The position numbers and the translations under genes were made by a program. From JBCBDX01 sp039822005 (GTDB lineage: Bacteria > Pseudomonadota > Alphaproteobacteria > Rhizobiales > Rhizobiaceae), in NCBI GenBank assembly GCA_039822005.1, contig JBCBMZ010000004.1:62001-126000 (forward strand): a stretch of 64,000 nucleotides of DNA, written 5' to 3'. Of the stretch, positions 1 through 8,936 are shown in pieces (positions within the stretch are counted from its first letter, which is position 1; every line of letters starts with the position of its first letter). A model generated the notes under the pieces. That model was not told the origin of the DNA. It saw only the letters and a program-made list of their open reading frames with translations, and searched no databases.

Positions 1-385
1 ATCGGGTTAAAACTATCAGCAAATTCAATGCCTTAATTAGGCCAGATTGCTCACGTGTCGCTTTTTACCGTTCCGCTTTAACGGCCAAAATACCAGCCAG
101 AATATGTGGTTAGCGTTGCCATCTGTTTGCCATAATGCGCGCGTTGAGCGCTGCACCTGATCACAATCAGGGCGGATCACCGCATAGTGAAGCAGAAAAA
201 TGCGCCCTTTTTCCATGATTCAATCATTCACCTTTTGGTTGTATATATGAAATTTGAAACAACCATGACTAGATTTTCTCATCCGGCTTTAAAATTCCGG
301 AATCGATGCACTTGCTTTCTAGGTCAGCTTTTTACAGACACTTAATATGAATGAGACAGTGTTAGCCCACTAGCGGGGGTAGACA
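1..385. other. Intergenic region, left window edge
   Basis: No reading frame here looks like a gene. The stretch is rather AT-rich from about 210 to 310 and ends with a G-rich ribosome-binding site (GCGGGGGTAG) just before the TTG start of the EAL gene. I see no tRNA or clear terminator. The promoter of the EAL gene is presumably inside, but I cannot place it. Confidence 0.6.
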
Positions 386-2014
386 TTGCGACACCTATTA
401 AAGCTCGCCATTACATTCTTACTGGCCTCGGCATTGATTGCCGTTGTCGTATTCTCGTACCGCCAGGCCATGCACAGTACCAAGGTGGCGACGGTAACCG
501 CGTCAGCCGATGCGGCCGTGCAGCTGCTCAATAGCTCAATTGCCGAGACTGTCTCCGTGGTTGATCTTGTCCGGGCGCGGGGACATGATCGCTGCAATGC
601 CGATACACGTGATGTACTCGATGAGCTTGTCTTTCTCTCTACGCAGTTGAAAGCCATTGTCATCGTTGATGGCAACGAGACCTGTTCATCATCGGGGTAT
701 GGCGCAGCGAAATTGTCCTCGGATTTGGCGATGGGCGATGCCCGTTACAGCCTCGCCAATTCCATAATGCTGCGCCCCTTGTCCAATGATTATCCCGGCA
801 TGGGCGTCTCGCGCATGGTGGCAGATGGTTCCCCCAATGTGATTGCTCTCGTTAATGCCAACACTTATGTCTCCGCCACCCTTGATCCCAGTTTGATCGC
901 CGGATCAAACGCCGCATTTGCGCTCGCCAATGGCGACATTATCGTTGCAACACCAGATTTTGAACCTGCACAGGGCAACATTGAGCGAAGGGAGTTCGTG
1001 GCCCAGTCTGCGGTTTACCCGTTTGCATACAAGTTGGCTGTGCCCGTTGCGTATTTGCACGTTGACAGATTGGCACTTGGGCCATGGGTCCCGATTTTGC
1101 TTGCCGTTATTTGTGGGTTGGCGGGGTACTTGATTACAACCCGGTTTATCATGCCTGACCGCCCATCCGACGTGATCAAACGCGCCATCGAATCGGGTGA
1201 AATCCAACCCTATTTCCAGCCGGTCGTGGATCTGAACACCGGCGACATTGACAGTTTTGAGGTGTTGTCGCGGTGGGTCAAGCCGAGTGGACATATTGTG
1301 GGGCCCTCCGAATTTATTGCCGAAGTCGAGCGTTACGATCTTTCACCTTACTTGCTTCAGTCGTTGGTCAAGCAAACCGGTGCCTCCATGGCCAAGTTGA
1401 TCGACCGGTTCACCTGTTTGCGGTTCGCATTCAACGTAGCGCCTGATACTTATGTGGAAAACGACTTTGTATCGGCTTTGTCGCAGGCGTTGGAGGCATC
1501 GTGCATTGCGCCTGATCGTGTGACCATCGAGGTCACGGAACGCCAGGAAATTTCTGACGTTGGTCAGGCACGCATCGCCACCCAGGAGTTGCAGCAAATG
1601 GGTGTCCATGTGGCAATTGACGATGTTGGAACAGGGCACAACGGCCTTTCGACCATTACCGCCATGGCGCCCAATGAGATAAAGATCGACAAATATTTCA
1701 TTGATGGGCTCCCCGATAATCAGCGGGCCTTGTCCATGGTCCGAATGCTGGTGCGTACAGCGCACAGCCTTGGCATGAAAACCGTTGCCGAAGGCATTGA
1801 AAACCACCAGCAAGTGGAAGCTTTAATGGCGCTTAAGGTGGATTTTGCGCAAGGGTTTCATATTGCCAAACCGGTTCCGGCCGATGCGGCCATCGGACTT
1901 TTCCGTGAGCATCAGGAGCAATTGAAGAGCCGTGCGGCCCATCAGGCGCTGTTTAAAACGTCAGACAAAGCTGAAATTCATCTGGTTCCCGAGCCGACGG
2001 CGCATGCGGCATAA
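386..2014 (+). CDS. Membrane-anchored CSS-motif EAL-domain protein, probable c-di-GMP phosphodiesterase
   Basis: Predicted inner-membrane cyclic-di-GMP phosphodiesterase of 542 residues. A transmembrane helix at about 8-24 and another at about 232-252 enclose a periplasmic sensor domain with a Cys-Ser-Ser motif at residues 100-102, as in E. coli PdeC-type CSS proteins, where the periplasmic cysteines tune activity through disulfide state. The cytoplasmic EAL domain starts near residue 265. Its signature reads FEVLSRW (E282), and the metal and catalytic motifs are kept: FNVAP, IEVTERQ, AIDDVGTGH, IKIDK, AEGIE and AQGF. Activity is therefore likely. There is no GGDEF domain. The start is TTG at 386, chosen because a strong G-rich ribosome-binding site precedes it. 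A second EAL protein lies at 6601-7449. Confidence 0.9.
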   Translation: MRHLLKLAITFLLASALIAVVVFSYRQAMHSTKVATVTASADAAVQLLNSSIAETVSVVDLVRARGHDRCNADTRDVLDELVFLSTQLKAIVIVDGNETCSSSGYGAAKLSSDLAMGDARYSLANSIMLRPLSNDYPGMGVSRMVADGSPNVIALVNANTYVSATLDPSLIAGSNAAFALANGDIIVATPDFEPAQGNIERREFVAQSAVYPFAYKLAVPVAYLHVDRLALGPWVPILLAVICGLAGYLITTRFIMPDRPSDVIKRAIESGEIQPYFQPVVDLNTGDIDSFEVLSRWVKPSGHIVGPSEFIAEVERYDLSPYLLQSLVKQTGASMAKLIDRFTCLRFAFNVAPDTYVENDFVSALSQALEASCIAPDRVTIEVTERQEISDVGQARIATQELQQMGVHVAIDDVGTGHNGLSTITAMAPNEIKIDKYFIDGLPDNQRALSMVRMLVRTAHSLGMKTVAEGIENHQQVEALMALKVDFAQGFHIAKPVPADAAIGLFREHQEQLKSRAAHQALFKTSDKAEIHLVPEPTAHAA

Positions 2015-2087
2015 TCCTTCCTTGCACCCTTAAAGTCTGTCTGCGAAACCCCATATTGGTGAAACCGGATCAACGGGATTACTATTT

Positions 2088-3173
2088 ATGCGCACTACGA
2101 AGTTTGCGACGATAACCTGCGCGCTCATAGCGGCGTTTGTTCTGACCGTTGTTGAAATCATCCCTGCTCATGCCAGCCAGTTCAAACGGATCAGAGACAT
2201 CAATGTATCCTGCACCAATGCGCTAAGATGTGATCTTTATATCGTTAATCCGGCGGTCTCTCTTTACAATATCGGTTTGCGCCGTTCCGCCGCAGCTGAT
2301 GCGCCGGTATCGCTTTTTCTGACATTGCGAGAGGCTTTGATCGCTGGGTCACAGGTTTCGATTACCATTGATGGTGAGCCCATCGTGACCATACCTGTCA
2401 GCGATCTGCGCTATCGTGCGGCAAGCGGAGAATATCTCTTGCAAGCTGGTCCCGCTGTCGAAACGTTTTTCTCAGCCGCTGCACCTGGTCGCGAGATGAG
2501 GGTTACCTTTCGCACGCGCCGCGGCCAATCGACCGCCACCTATTCCCTTTCCGGGTTTGTCGCCGGTGTGATTTTCATGGACGAAGTGCAGGGTCGTATC
2601 GGTGGCCCGGATGCTTTGCAGCTGGCGCTGGATGGTGAGCGCGCCAGTGGCGGTGCGGGGCAAGCAGCAGCCATTTCCTGGCGCCGGCTTGATCGCGTGC
2701 CCGCCGGTCTTGTCACATATTACAATTTCGAAGATCGTCTGTGTGGACAGATGGACACAAACCTTGCCGGCCTTATCGGTGGTTACGAACTGCAGCTGTC
2801 TGAGAGGACAGGATTTGTTGTCTTTCCGTGCACCCGCGGCGGTGCCTACAATCAACCGTTCACCGTGTTTCAGCGAATTAGATCGGCCTATGTGCCCTTC
2901 ATGTTGCCAGTCATCAAAGATGGTAATCCATCGGCGACCTATTACGCCTACAATTTGGAGTGGGATGCGCAGGCCGGCGAGCTCGTGTCTTTTTTCAAAG
3001 GGCGGGGCGTCGGCGATTGCGGCGAAATGCGGCGCTGGTCCGTGCAGGGCGATGAGACTGACGCCAACATTCAACTGGTATCATCGCGGGTTAAAGACAC
3101 CTGCGACGGTGTTGCCGATCTCAATGCGCCCGAATGGTTACCCGTTTGGCCGGATGCATCGACTGTTCAATGA
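2088..3173 (+). CDS. Exported DUF1176-family protein
   Basis: A 361-residue exported protein of unknown function. A hydrophobic signal peptide covers about residues 5-30, ending in PAHA. The C-terminal half carries the patterns of DUF1176 proteins: a LERTGF-like strand followed by VFPCTRGGAYNQ, and the late motif GRGVGDCGEMRRW. Paired cysteines (about C42/C48, and several in the C-terminal half) suggest disulfides in the periplasm. It follows the EAL gene by about 70 bases, and its stop overlaps the start of the HD-domain gene as ATGA, so the two are probably co-translated. The family assignment is from recalled motifs; the biochemical role is unknown. Confidence 0.75.
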   Translation: MRTTKFATITCALIAAFVLTVVEIIPAHASQFKRIRDINVSCTNALRCDLYIVNPAVSLYNIGLRRSAAADAPVSLFLTLREALIAGSQVSITIDGEPIVTIPVSDLRYRAASGEYLLQAGPAVETFFSAAAPGREMRVTFRTRRGQSTATYSLSGFVAGVIFMDEVQGRIGGPDALQLALDGERASGGAGQAAAISWRRLDRVPAGLVTYYNFEDRLCGQMDTNLAGLIGGYELQLSERTGFVVFPCTRGGAYNQPFTVFQRIRSAYVPFMLPVIKDGNPSATYYAYNLEWDAQAGELVSFFKGRGVGDCGEMRRWSVQGDETDANIQLVSSRVKDTCDGVADLNAPEWLPVWPDASTVQ

Positions 3174-3751
3174 GCCGGGATGATCTTGAGGCGCGTTTGG
3201 CCTTTCTTCGTGAGGCGGAGCGCTTAAAAGACACGCTGCGTTCTGGTTTTACGGCACACGGCGCTCGTGAGAGCACGGCAGAACATAGTTGGCGGGTATG
3301 CCTGTTTGCGCTGTGTTTCAGCGATCTCCTGCCAGATATAGACGTACAGCGTTTGCTCAGCCTCTTGATTATTCATGATTTGGGCGAAGTCTATGAAGGT
3401 GACGTACCGGCGACTGATCAACGCGTGGATGACGGGCGCGATGCGCGCGAACGCGCTGATTTCCAAAAAATTACCGCAGTTCTTCCAGACAAGCTAAGAA
3501 CGCAGTTTCGGGACTTGTTTGATGAATATACGGCGGGCGAAACGAAGGAGGCCAAGCTCGCCAAAGGTTTCGACAAGTTGGAAACCATGGTGCAGCACAC
3601 GCAAGGCGAAAACCCCGATCATTTTGACTATGAGTTCAACCTGACTTACGGAAACCGTTGGACCGATGAGGTGCCGCTGTTGCGCGCATTGCGCGATATT
3701 GTCGACGAGGCAACCATCCGCCGCGCAAAAGGCGAACCTGGATGGCAATGA
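3170..3751 (+). CDS. HD-domain hydrolase, YfbR/HDDC2-like nucleotidase
   Basis: A 193-residue cytosolic HD-domain protein resembling the YfbR/HDDC2 5'-deoxynucleotidases, which dephosphorylate deoxynucleoside monophosphates. Metal ligands are visible: the first histidine in STAEHSWRV, the HD pair in LLIIHDLGEVYEGD, and a later aspartate in KGFDKLETMVQ. The reading frame extends 12 codons further upstream to an ATG at 3134, but I prefer the ATG at 3170 because it overlaps the preceding TGA stop (ATGA) and gives the usual N-terminus MSRDDLEARLAFL. Substrate specificity cannot be read from sequence. Confidence 0.85.
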   Translation: MSRDDLEARLAFLREAERLKDTLRSGFTAHGARESTAEHSWRVCLFALCFSDLLPDIDVQRLLSLLIIHDLGEVYEGDVPATDQRVDDGRDARERADFQKITAVLPDKLRTQFRDLFDEYTAGETKEAKLAKGFDKLETMVQHTQGENPDHFDYEFNLTYGNRWTDEVPLLRALRDIVDEATIRRAKGEPGWQ

Positions 3752-3754
3752 CCA

Positions 3755-4255
3755 TTAAGGGTCAAGCGCGCCAGTCCAGTCTTTCAGTCGTTGCAAATTG
3801 GCACCGAAATCTGAATGGCCCACTTGTGCCCGCGCGTAGCCGACCAACCCTGTTTTCCCATCGGGTAGTGTAACGGCCCAAAACTGAATGGTGTCCGGAA
3901 ATTTCATCATCGCCGACCAGGTCACGTAACGGATAGAGCCACTGTCAACGTCACTGTTGACGCTCTGGCGTGTACCCTCCTGTGCCTCAATATGCTTGGC
4001 CAGTTTCGCCAATAGCTCAGCTGGCGCTTCGTCGTAGACAGGCAATTCTCCATCGGGCTCCAATCCGGCCGGACAAGCCCCTGGCGTGCACAACAAGCCG
4101 TCATGCGGTTTGGTCGATCGGGTCAATGTCGCCAAACTGAACGGCCCCAAATCCGGATCGCCGTATATTTGTCGCCAAACATGGGAAGGGCCGATGATGG
4201 CGATTGCGCCGACCGCGATAGCGACAAGCGCAATCAGTGCCGTAAAAAAGGACAT
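3755..4255 (-). CDS. DUF1499-family membrane-anchored protein
   Basis: About 166 residues. An N-terminal hydrophobic helix (residues about 3-23) is followed by a domain with the DUF1499 hallmarks: YDEAPAELLAKL, the RYVTWSAMMKFPDTI strand region and ARAQVGHSDFGANLQRL near the end. Function is unknown; homologues are small envelope proteins. An in-frame GTG exists at 4264, but the ATG at 4255 has the better-spaced ribosome-binding site (GGAAGG). It starts 26 bases after the stop of the PQQ-type dehydrogenase on the same strand, so the two may be one transcript. It converges on the HD-domain gene with only 3 bases between. Confidence 0.75.
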   Translation of the reverse strand: MSFFTALIALVAIAVGAIAIIGPSHVWRQIYGDPDLGPFSLATLTRSTKPHDGLLCTPGACPAGLEPDGELPVYDEAPAELLAKLAKHIEAQEGTRQSVNSDVDSGSIRYVTWSAMMKFPDTIQFWAVTLPDGKTGLVGYARAQVGHSDFGANLQRLKDWTGALDP

Positions 4256-4281
4256 GGGTTTCACCTTCCGTTGCTTCTGTC

Positions 4282-5436
4282 TCAGTTGGCATTGGCCCTT
4301 GTGATGTGCAGGATTTGCCCGGGATTGTCGTCAATGGCGATGTAAATTGATCCATCTGCGGCAATTTCGATATCGCGGATTCGACCAAACTGTCCGGCAA
4401 ACATCTGTTCTTCGCCAACGATTTGACCGTTGCCATCGCGCGCCAGGCGACTCATCAATTGGCCGCGCAAGGCACCGACAAGTAGATCGCCTTGCCACTC
4501 GGGGAACATGTCGCCGTCATAGACGGCCAGACCCGACGGGGCGATGGATGGGTCCCAGTAATGTCGCGGTTGTTCAAGGCCCGCCTTTTCGGTGCCTTCA
4601 CCGATGCGCTGGCCGGAATAATGGCGTCCATAAGATATGACAGGCCAGCCATAGTTAAGACCGGCTTCAGGTTGGTTGATTTCATCGCCACCGCGCGCGC
4701 CGTGCTCAACGGTCCACAACATGCCAGTCACCGGATCAATGTCAGCGCCCTGGATGTTACGGTGGCCTTTTGAATAAAGTTCGGGCGCAACATCGTTGCG
4801 GCCCAAAAACGGGTTATCGGCTGGCACTGAACCATCCTTGTTGATGCGAATGACCGCGCCGGCATGGTCCTCAAAGTCCTGCGAGCGGGGGGCATCACCC
4901 CGATCACCGGTTGTAATGAAAAGCGTCCCATCGGGGGCGAATGCAATTCGCGAACCAAAATGGCGTCCGCCACGCGATTTGCGGTTCATGGAAAAAATGG
5001 TTTCCACGTTCGTCAGACGGGGACGCACCGTTTCCCAGTCCGTGAGCAGGCCGGTCGCCACGGCGGTCCCCAGACCGCGCGCGCCCTGCTCGGAATAGGA
5101 AAAGAAGACACGTCGCGTAATGCCAAAATCAGGATCGACCGCGACATCCAAAAGGCCGCCTTGGCCGTTGACGGCGACGCTTGGCAAACCGCGTAAGGGC
5201 TCTGACAATATACCTGCAAACACGATCCGCATGGTTCCTTCGCGTTCTGTAACGATCAGTTCGCCATTGGGCAGTGTGTCGACACCCCAAGGGTGTTCCA
5301 GGCCATCTGCGATGGTTGTCACATTAAGGGAAACGCCGCCGTCAACGCTGACGGTTACAGGTTGGGCTAATGCAGGGGCGGTTAGAGGCAAGGCTATGAG
5401 AAGCCGGTAAGCGAGGCGCGGCAAACGGGGCATCAT
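4282..5436 (-). CDS. PQQ-dependent sugar dehydrogenase (GSDH/YliI family)
   Basis: A 384-residue secreted beta-propeller enzyme of the glucose/sorbosone dehydrogenase family, which oxidises aldose sugars in the periplasm using pyrroloquinoline quinone. A signal peptide occupies residues about 1-24. Family motifs follow: EHPWGVDTLPNGELIVTER, GLLDVAVDPDF, the calcium/PQQ region HFGSRIAFAPDGTLFITTG, SKGHRNIQGADIDP, WTVEHGARGGDEIN and GLNYGWP. The tandem ATG start (5436/5433) is preceded by AAAGGA. No pqq biosynthesis genes lie in the window, so the cofactor must come from elsewhere. Confidence 0.9.
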   Translation of the reverse strand: MMPRLPRLAYRLLIALPLTAPALAQPVTVSVDGGVSLNVTTIADGLEHPWGVDTLPNGELIVTEREGTMRIVFAGILSEPLRGLPSVAVNGQGGLLDVAVDPDFGITRRVFFSYSEQGARGLGTAVATGLLTDWETVRPRLTNVETIFSMNRKSRGGRHFGSRIAFAPDGTLFITTGDRGDAPRSQDFEDHAGAVIRINKDGSVPADNPFLGRNDVAPELYSKGHRNIQGADIDPVTGMLWTVEHGARGGDEINQPEAGLNYGWPVISYGRHYSGQRIGEGTEKAGLEQPRHYWDPSIAPSGLAVYDGDMFPEWQGDLLVGALRGQLMSRLARDGNGQIVGEEQMFAGQFGRIRDIEIAADGSIYIAIDDNPGQILHITRANAN

Positions 5437-5547
5437 GCATCCTTTCCGGGGCGCTGGGTTCTATCTGTGCAGATAGGTGCCATGCTTCGCGATTCCAACG
5501 TAAAGCGCACGACCGACAGTGTAAACGATGATCACGCATTTGCGAGT

Positions 5548-5871
5548 TCAGGGACGGACACGTCCGGCCGTCTCCAGATCCTGCTTGAGGGAAAAACCAA
5601 GGACCAAGGCCATCGTGGCCATGACGCAAAAGACCGCTGCCATGACCATCATGTCTGCAAGGCCATGAATGTCGGCGGTGCCCACCGGCGCGGCAATCAT
5701 CGTGGCGAGGGCCTGAATTTCCTCCGACGTCATTGCGCTGGTGGAAGCAAACGCGGGCAGGCCTGAAAGCGCGATGAGGGTGGATATTGCAAGCGTCGTC
5801 ACCATGGCCAGCTTGACTTTTGCGCCAGCGGCTTGAATTCTTTTGCGTGATTTGACGTGTTGCGAAAACAT
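5548..5871 (-). CDS. Small exported or membrane protein, unknown
   Basis: About 107 residues from ATG 5871, or 124 from a GTG at 5922. A basic N-terminus is followed by a hydrophobic segment ending in GLPAFASTSA, which may be a signal peptide. A second hydrophobic helix lies near the C-terminus (MMVMAAVFCVMATMALVLG). I do not recognise a family. A longer frame on the same strand (5342-5914) overlaps the sugar dehydrogenase by 95 bases and looks less protein-like, so I prefer this frame. It sits about 110 bases upstream of the sugar dehydrogenase. Confidence 0.45.
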   Translation of the reverse strand: MFSQHVKSRKRIQAAGAKVKLAMVTTLAISTLIALSGLPAFASTSAMTSEEIQALATMIAAPVGTADIHGLADMMVMAAVFCVMATMALVLGFSLKQDLETAGRVRP

Positions 5872-5977
5872 GATAGTGGCCCAGCCTTGATTCGACACCA
5901 AAATGTCTTTCCAATGGGGCACCGATACGGAAAGATCGCGGTATTGCCGTGGCTATTTTGTGGCTAAAATGTGGCGC

Positions 5978-6604
5978 TCAGCCTGGCAGCCAGTCCAGTG
6001 TTACGTGATCCGGCAAAGATGAAACTCTGGCGAGCCAGTCGTTAATGGCCGGAAACGGGTCCATATCAAAACCACCTTTTGTGCCCGCGGTGTGCGTGTA
6101 AGCATACAGACATATGTCCGCCAGGGTTGCCGTCTCGCCGACCAGATATGGGCTCGTTTTGAGCTGGCGCTCCATGGTAGAAAGTGCCGCGTGCCCCTTT
6201 TCAAGCAGCGGGTCCAGGGTATCGGCAGTGCGCAAGTGCGCGCGTTCTTCATACGCTAAGATGCCGGCGCGAACGGCAATGGCCGGCTCATGGCTGTATT
6301 GCTCAAAGAACATCCATTGCATGACGCGTGCGTGCTCCAAACGGTCTGAGGGCAGCCAATGGGTGCCGAGACCGAAATAAACCAGGATCGCGTTGCTTTC
6401 ACGAAGCGTGGTGCCGTCATTGAAATGAATGAGCGGCACTTTCCCGTCCGGGTTCAACCTTTTGAACTCAGCGCTGCCGGTGACACCGGTTCCTGCTTCC
6501 GCAGAGCGATGCTCGTAAGCGATCCCCAGGTGGGCCAGCAGCAGGCGCACTTTGTAGGAGTTGCCCGATGAGGGCATGGACCAGAGGGTAAAGCGCTCAA
6601 TCAC
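5978..6604 (-). CDS. Glutathione S-transferase family protein
   Basis: A 208-residue two-domain GST. The N-terminal thioredoxin-like domain reads MPSSGNSYKVRLLLAHLGI and contains the glutathione-binding NPDGKVPLI (cis-proline) and LRESNAILVY (E/S loop). The all-helical C-terminal domain ends with a typical ATLADICLYAYTH capping motif. The start is a GTG whose bases overlap the TGA stop of the EAL gene (GTGA), implying translational coupling. The electrophilic substrate is not predictable. Confidence 0.88.
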   Translation of the reverse strand: MIERFTLWSMPSSGNSYKVRLLLAHLGIAYEHRSAEAGTGVTGSAEFKRLNPDGKVPLIHFNDGTTLRESNAILVYFGLGTHWLPSDRLEHARVMQWMFFEQYSHEPAIAVRAGILAYEERAHLRTADTLDPLLEKGHAALSTMERQLKTSPYLVGETATLADICLYAYTHTAGTKGGFDMDPFPAINDWLARVSSLPDHVTLDWLPG

Positions 6605-7449
6605 CTGAAAAACTTCACCAAACGCGGCGCATCTTCCGTGTCTTGGTCTTGCTTGTTTGGCTGTGTCCAGTCGCTGAAATCACATGGCACAATTTGCGGC
6701 ATCCCGAGGATGAACCCTTGTGCATAGGCAGCGCCTGATTTGAGCGCCAGTTCCAAATGCCAAGGCGTTTCCAATCCTTCAAGCAGTGTCAAAATTCCGT
6801 CCTTCGAAAAAGTGCGTATTTGATCAACCAGCAGCGCAAAACCTTCCGGTGTTGCCATGCGAGACCGCACGACCTTGCCTTCCATCTTGACGATATCGGG
6901 AACCAGCGACTTAACCCGCGCTGCATCGGCGTGATCTGAGCCATAGTCATCGACAGCAATGATGAAACCACGTGCGCGCATTGCGTAGACGAATTCTTTC
7001 ATGACCGCACTGTCATAGGCGGCATGCTCCACAATCTCACAGATAATGTCGTTCGGTTGCAAACCAGACGCGCGCATCTCACGGCTGACCAAGTCAATCT
7101 CCGGCGTGATGTCGCGCATGGATCGCATGGCGCCCGGGTCAAAATTAAGGAACAGCCGACGTGCCCGTTCTGGCAGTGAACGGGCATTGCGCAAGTGTAG
7201 CTGTCGCAGGATTTGCTCGACTTCGACCAGTTCGTCGGTCTTCAGCTTGGAAAAAAACTGATAGGGTGTCAGCGGGCGGCCGTCCACAAATGGGCGGGCA
7301 AGGCCTTCACAGGCGAACAGTTTCGGCTCGTCATTGGCAAGACGAAAAATCGGTTGGAAAGCCGAGTGCAAATTAACTTCCAGAAATTGGGCGCTGAAAT
7401 GGCCGTCGGGAAGCGTTATTGATTGAGCAAAGGGCTGTGGCTGTGCCAT
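6601..7449 (-). CDS. Cytosolic EAL-domain protein, divergent
   Basis: A 282-residue stand-alone EAL domain with no membrane segment or sensor. The signature glutamate is kept in a changed context (CEGLARP for EAL). Other motifs are LFLNFDP, ICEIVEH, AVDDYGSDH (two aspartates), VKMEGKVV (the lysine is kept, but the usual aspartate after it is glutamate), LLEGLET and YAQGF. It could be a weak phosphodiesterase or a c-di-GMP-binding or protein-binding derivative. The GST gene follows with a 4-base overlap, an unusual operon partner. AGGAA lies just before the ATG. It diverges from aatA. Confidence 0.8.
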   Translation of the reverse strand: MAQPQPFAQSITLPDGHFSAQFLEVNLHSAFQPIFRLANDEPKLFACEGLARPFVDGRPLTPYQFFSKLKTDELVEVEQILRQLHLRNARSLPERARRLFLNFDPGAMRSMRDITPEIDLVSREMRASGLQPNDIICEIVEHAAYDSAVMKEFVYAMRARGFIIAVDDYGSDHADAARVKSLVPDIVKMEGKVVRSRMATPEGFALLVDQIRTFSKDGILTLLEGLETPWHLELALKSGAAYAQGFILGMPQIVPCDFSDWTQPNKQDQDTEDAPRLVKFFR

Positions 7450-7622
7450 ATTTTCCTGAACCGTGTGGACTTGTTCAAAAGGTATCTGACAAGCCTGAAT
7501 TTATGGTTAACACTTCGTTATGCGCTGCGCCAGCGCGACACCGCTTGTGTTTCACACATCATTGGCGCAAAAACGGCGCTGGCCTCATGTGAGGCTGACT
7601 TTAAACGCCAATGGAGACAAAA

Positions 7623-8825
7623 ATGGCCTTCCTGTCTGACGCCCTTGCCCGTGTGAAACCGTCTGCAACGATAGCGGTTTCCACCAAGGCTCGCGAATTG
7701 AAGACGGCGGGTCATAACGTGATTGGCCTTGGTGCTGGTGAACCGGATTTTGATACACCCGAAAACATCAAGGCCGCGGCCATCGAGGCGATCAATCGCG
7801 GAGAGACCAAATATACCGCGGTCCCCGGTATTATTGAGCTACGCGAAGCGATTTCTGAAAAGTTCAAACGGGAAAACGACCTCGACTATTCGCCGGACCA
7901 GATCATCGTCGGTACCGGTGGCAAGCAGGTGCTTTACAACGCCTTTGGCGCGACCTTGAACGCAGGCGATGAGGTGATCATTCCGGCCCCTTATTGGGTC
8001 TCATATCCGGATATGGTGCTTTTGAACGGTGGAGAGCCAGTCTTTGTCGAGACAACTTTGGAGGACAGTTTCAAGCTGACCCCTGCAGCGCTTGAAGCGG
8101 CCATCACGCCGAAAACCAAATGGTTCATCTTCAATTCGCCATCGAACCCGTCCGGTGCGGCCTATAGCAAGGATGAGCTCAAAGCGTTGACCGATGTGCT
8201 TGTCAAATATCCCCATGTGTGGGTGCTGACTGACGATATGTATGAGCATCTTTGCTATGGCGATTTTGAATTTTTCACGCCCGCACAAATTGAGCCAAAA
8301 CTCTATGAGCGCACGCTGACCATGAATGGTGTATCGAAAGCCTATGCGATGACCGGTTGGCGTATTGGTTATGCCGGAGGTCCTCTTGAGCTGATCAAGG
8401 CGATGACAAAGGTGCAGGGCCAACAGACATCCGGGACATGTTCCATCGCGCAGTGGGCGTCGGTCGAGGCATTGAATGGAACGCAAGATTTTATCGCGGA
8501 GCGCCGCGAGATCTTCCAGCAGCGCCGTGATTTGGTGGTGTCCATGCTCAACCAGGCCAGCGGGATAGAGTGCCCCATGCCGGAAGGGGCATTTTACGTC
8601 TACCCATCTTGTGCCGGGTTGATCGGCAAAATGGCACCAAGTGGCAAGGTTATGGAAACGGATGAGGATTTCGTCACTGAATTGCTGGAGTCAGAAGGCG
8701 TTGCAGTTGTTCACGGTTCAGCGTTTGGCCTTGGACCCAACTTCCGTATCTCCTACGCCACATCCACGGAAGCGTTGACGGACGCCTGTGAGCGCATCCA
8801 ACGTTTTTGCGCAGCTTGCCGGTAG
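7623..8825 (+). CDS. aatA: Aspartate aminotransferase, class I PLP enzyme
   Basis: A 400-residue fold-type I aminotransferase of the rhizobial AatA type, interconverting aspartate plus 2-oxoglutarate with oxaloacetate plus glutamate in the cytosol. Visible motifs: VKPSATIAVSTKARELK at the N-terminus, GAGEPDFDTP, the substrate-pocket region TKYTAVPGI, FNSPSNPSG, and the PLP lysine in NGVSKAYAMTGWR (about K239). The C-terminal arginine region reads GPNFRISYATS. The start at 7623 is preceded by GGAG with correct spacing; an in-frame ATG at 7611 overlaps that site and is unlikely to be used. Confidence 0.93.
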   Translation: MAFLSDALARVKPSATIAVSTKARELKTAGHNVIGLGAGEPDFDTPENIKAAAIEAINRGETKYTAVPGIIELREAISEKFKRENDLDYSPDQIIVGTGGKQVLYNAFGATLNAGDEVIIPAPYWVSYPDMVLLNGGEPVFVETTLEDSFKLTPAALEAAITPKTKWFIFNSPSNPSGAAYSKDELKALTDVLVKYPHVWVLTDDMYEHLCYGDFEFFTPAQIEPKLYERTLTMNGVSKAYAMTGWRIGYAGGPLELIKAMTKVQGQQTSGTCSIAQWASVEALNGTQDFIAERREIFQQRRDLVVSMLNQASGIECPMPEGAFYVYPSCAGLIGKMAPSGKVMETDEDFVTELLESEGVAVVHGSAFGLGPNFRISYATSTEALTDACERIQRFCAACR

Positions 8826-8840
8826 GCTCTCTGGACGGGG

Positions 8841-8882
8841 TGGTGCGACATACCGGAACAGGAAAACCGACATGTCGCACCA
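8841..8882. repeat. Inverted repeat after aatA
   Basis: Perfect 11-base inverted repeat, TGGTGCGACAT (8841-8851) and ATGTCGCACCA (8872-8882), separated by 20 bases and starting 16 bases after the aatA stop. No T-run follows on either strand, so it is not a classical intrinsic terminator, although it may stop or stabilise the aatA transcript. Confidence 0.7.
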
Positions 8883-8897
8883 TCATCGAGGAGGCAC

Positions 8898-8936
8898 ATG
8901 AAACAGCACCCTGTTGCCGATCAGCATAGGATCTAG
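8898..8936 (+). CDS. Possible 12-codon leader peptide
   Basis: A very short frame, MKQHPVADQHRI, with a strong ribosome-binding site (GAGGAGG at 8888-8894) and a TAG stop, immediately followed by the hairpin at 8937-8977. It lies in the 400-base gap between aatA and the GH13 gene. I only infer that it might be a translated leader; it could equally be chance. Confidence 0.25.
   Translation: MKQHPVADQHRI

Noticed and set aside
1059..1092. GCACGTTGAC resembling the start of the uvrB repeat core
   Set aside because: No AAGCGCA end and no complementary arms follow; it is simply coding sequence (LHVDR) of the EAL gene.
5342..5914. 190-codon reverse frame overlapping the sugar dehydrogenase start
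   Set aside because: It overlaps a well-supported gene by 95 bases and its His/Arg-rich translation looks non-coding; the alternative frame at 5548-5871 has membrane-helix features.
7490..7530. CtrA-like TTAA-N7-TTAT half match before aatA
   Set aside because: Only one half is perfect, and such matches are frequent in AT-rich spacers; no supporting context.
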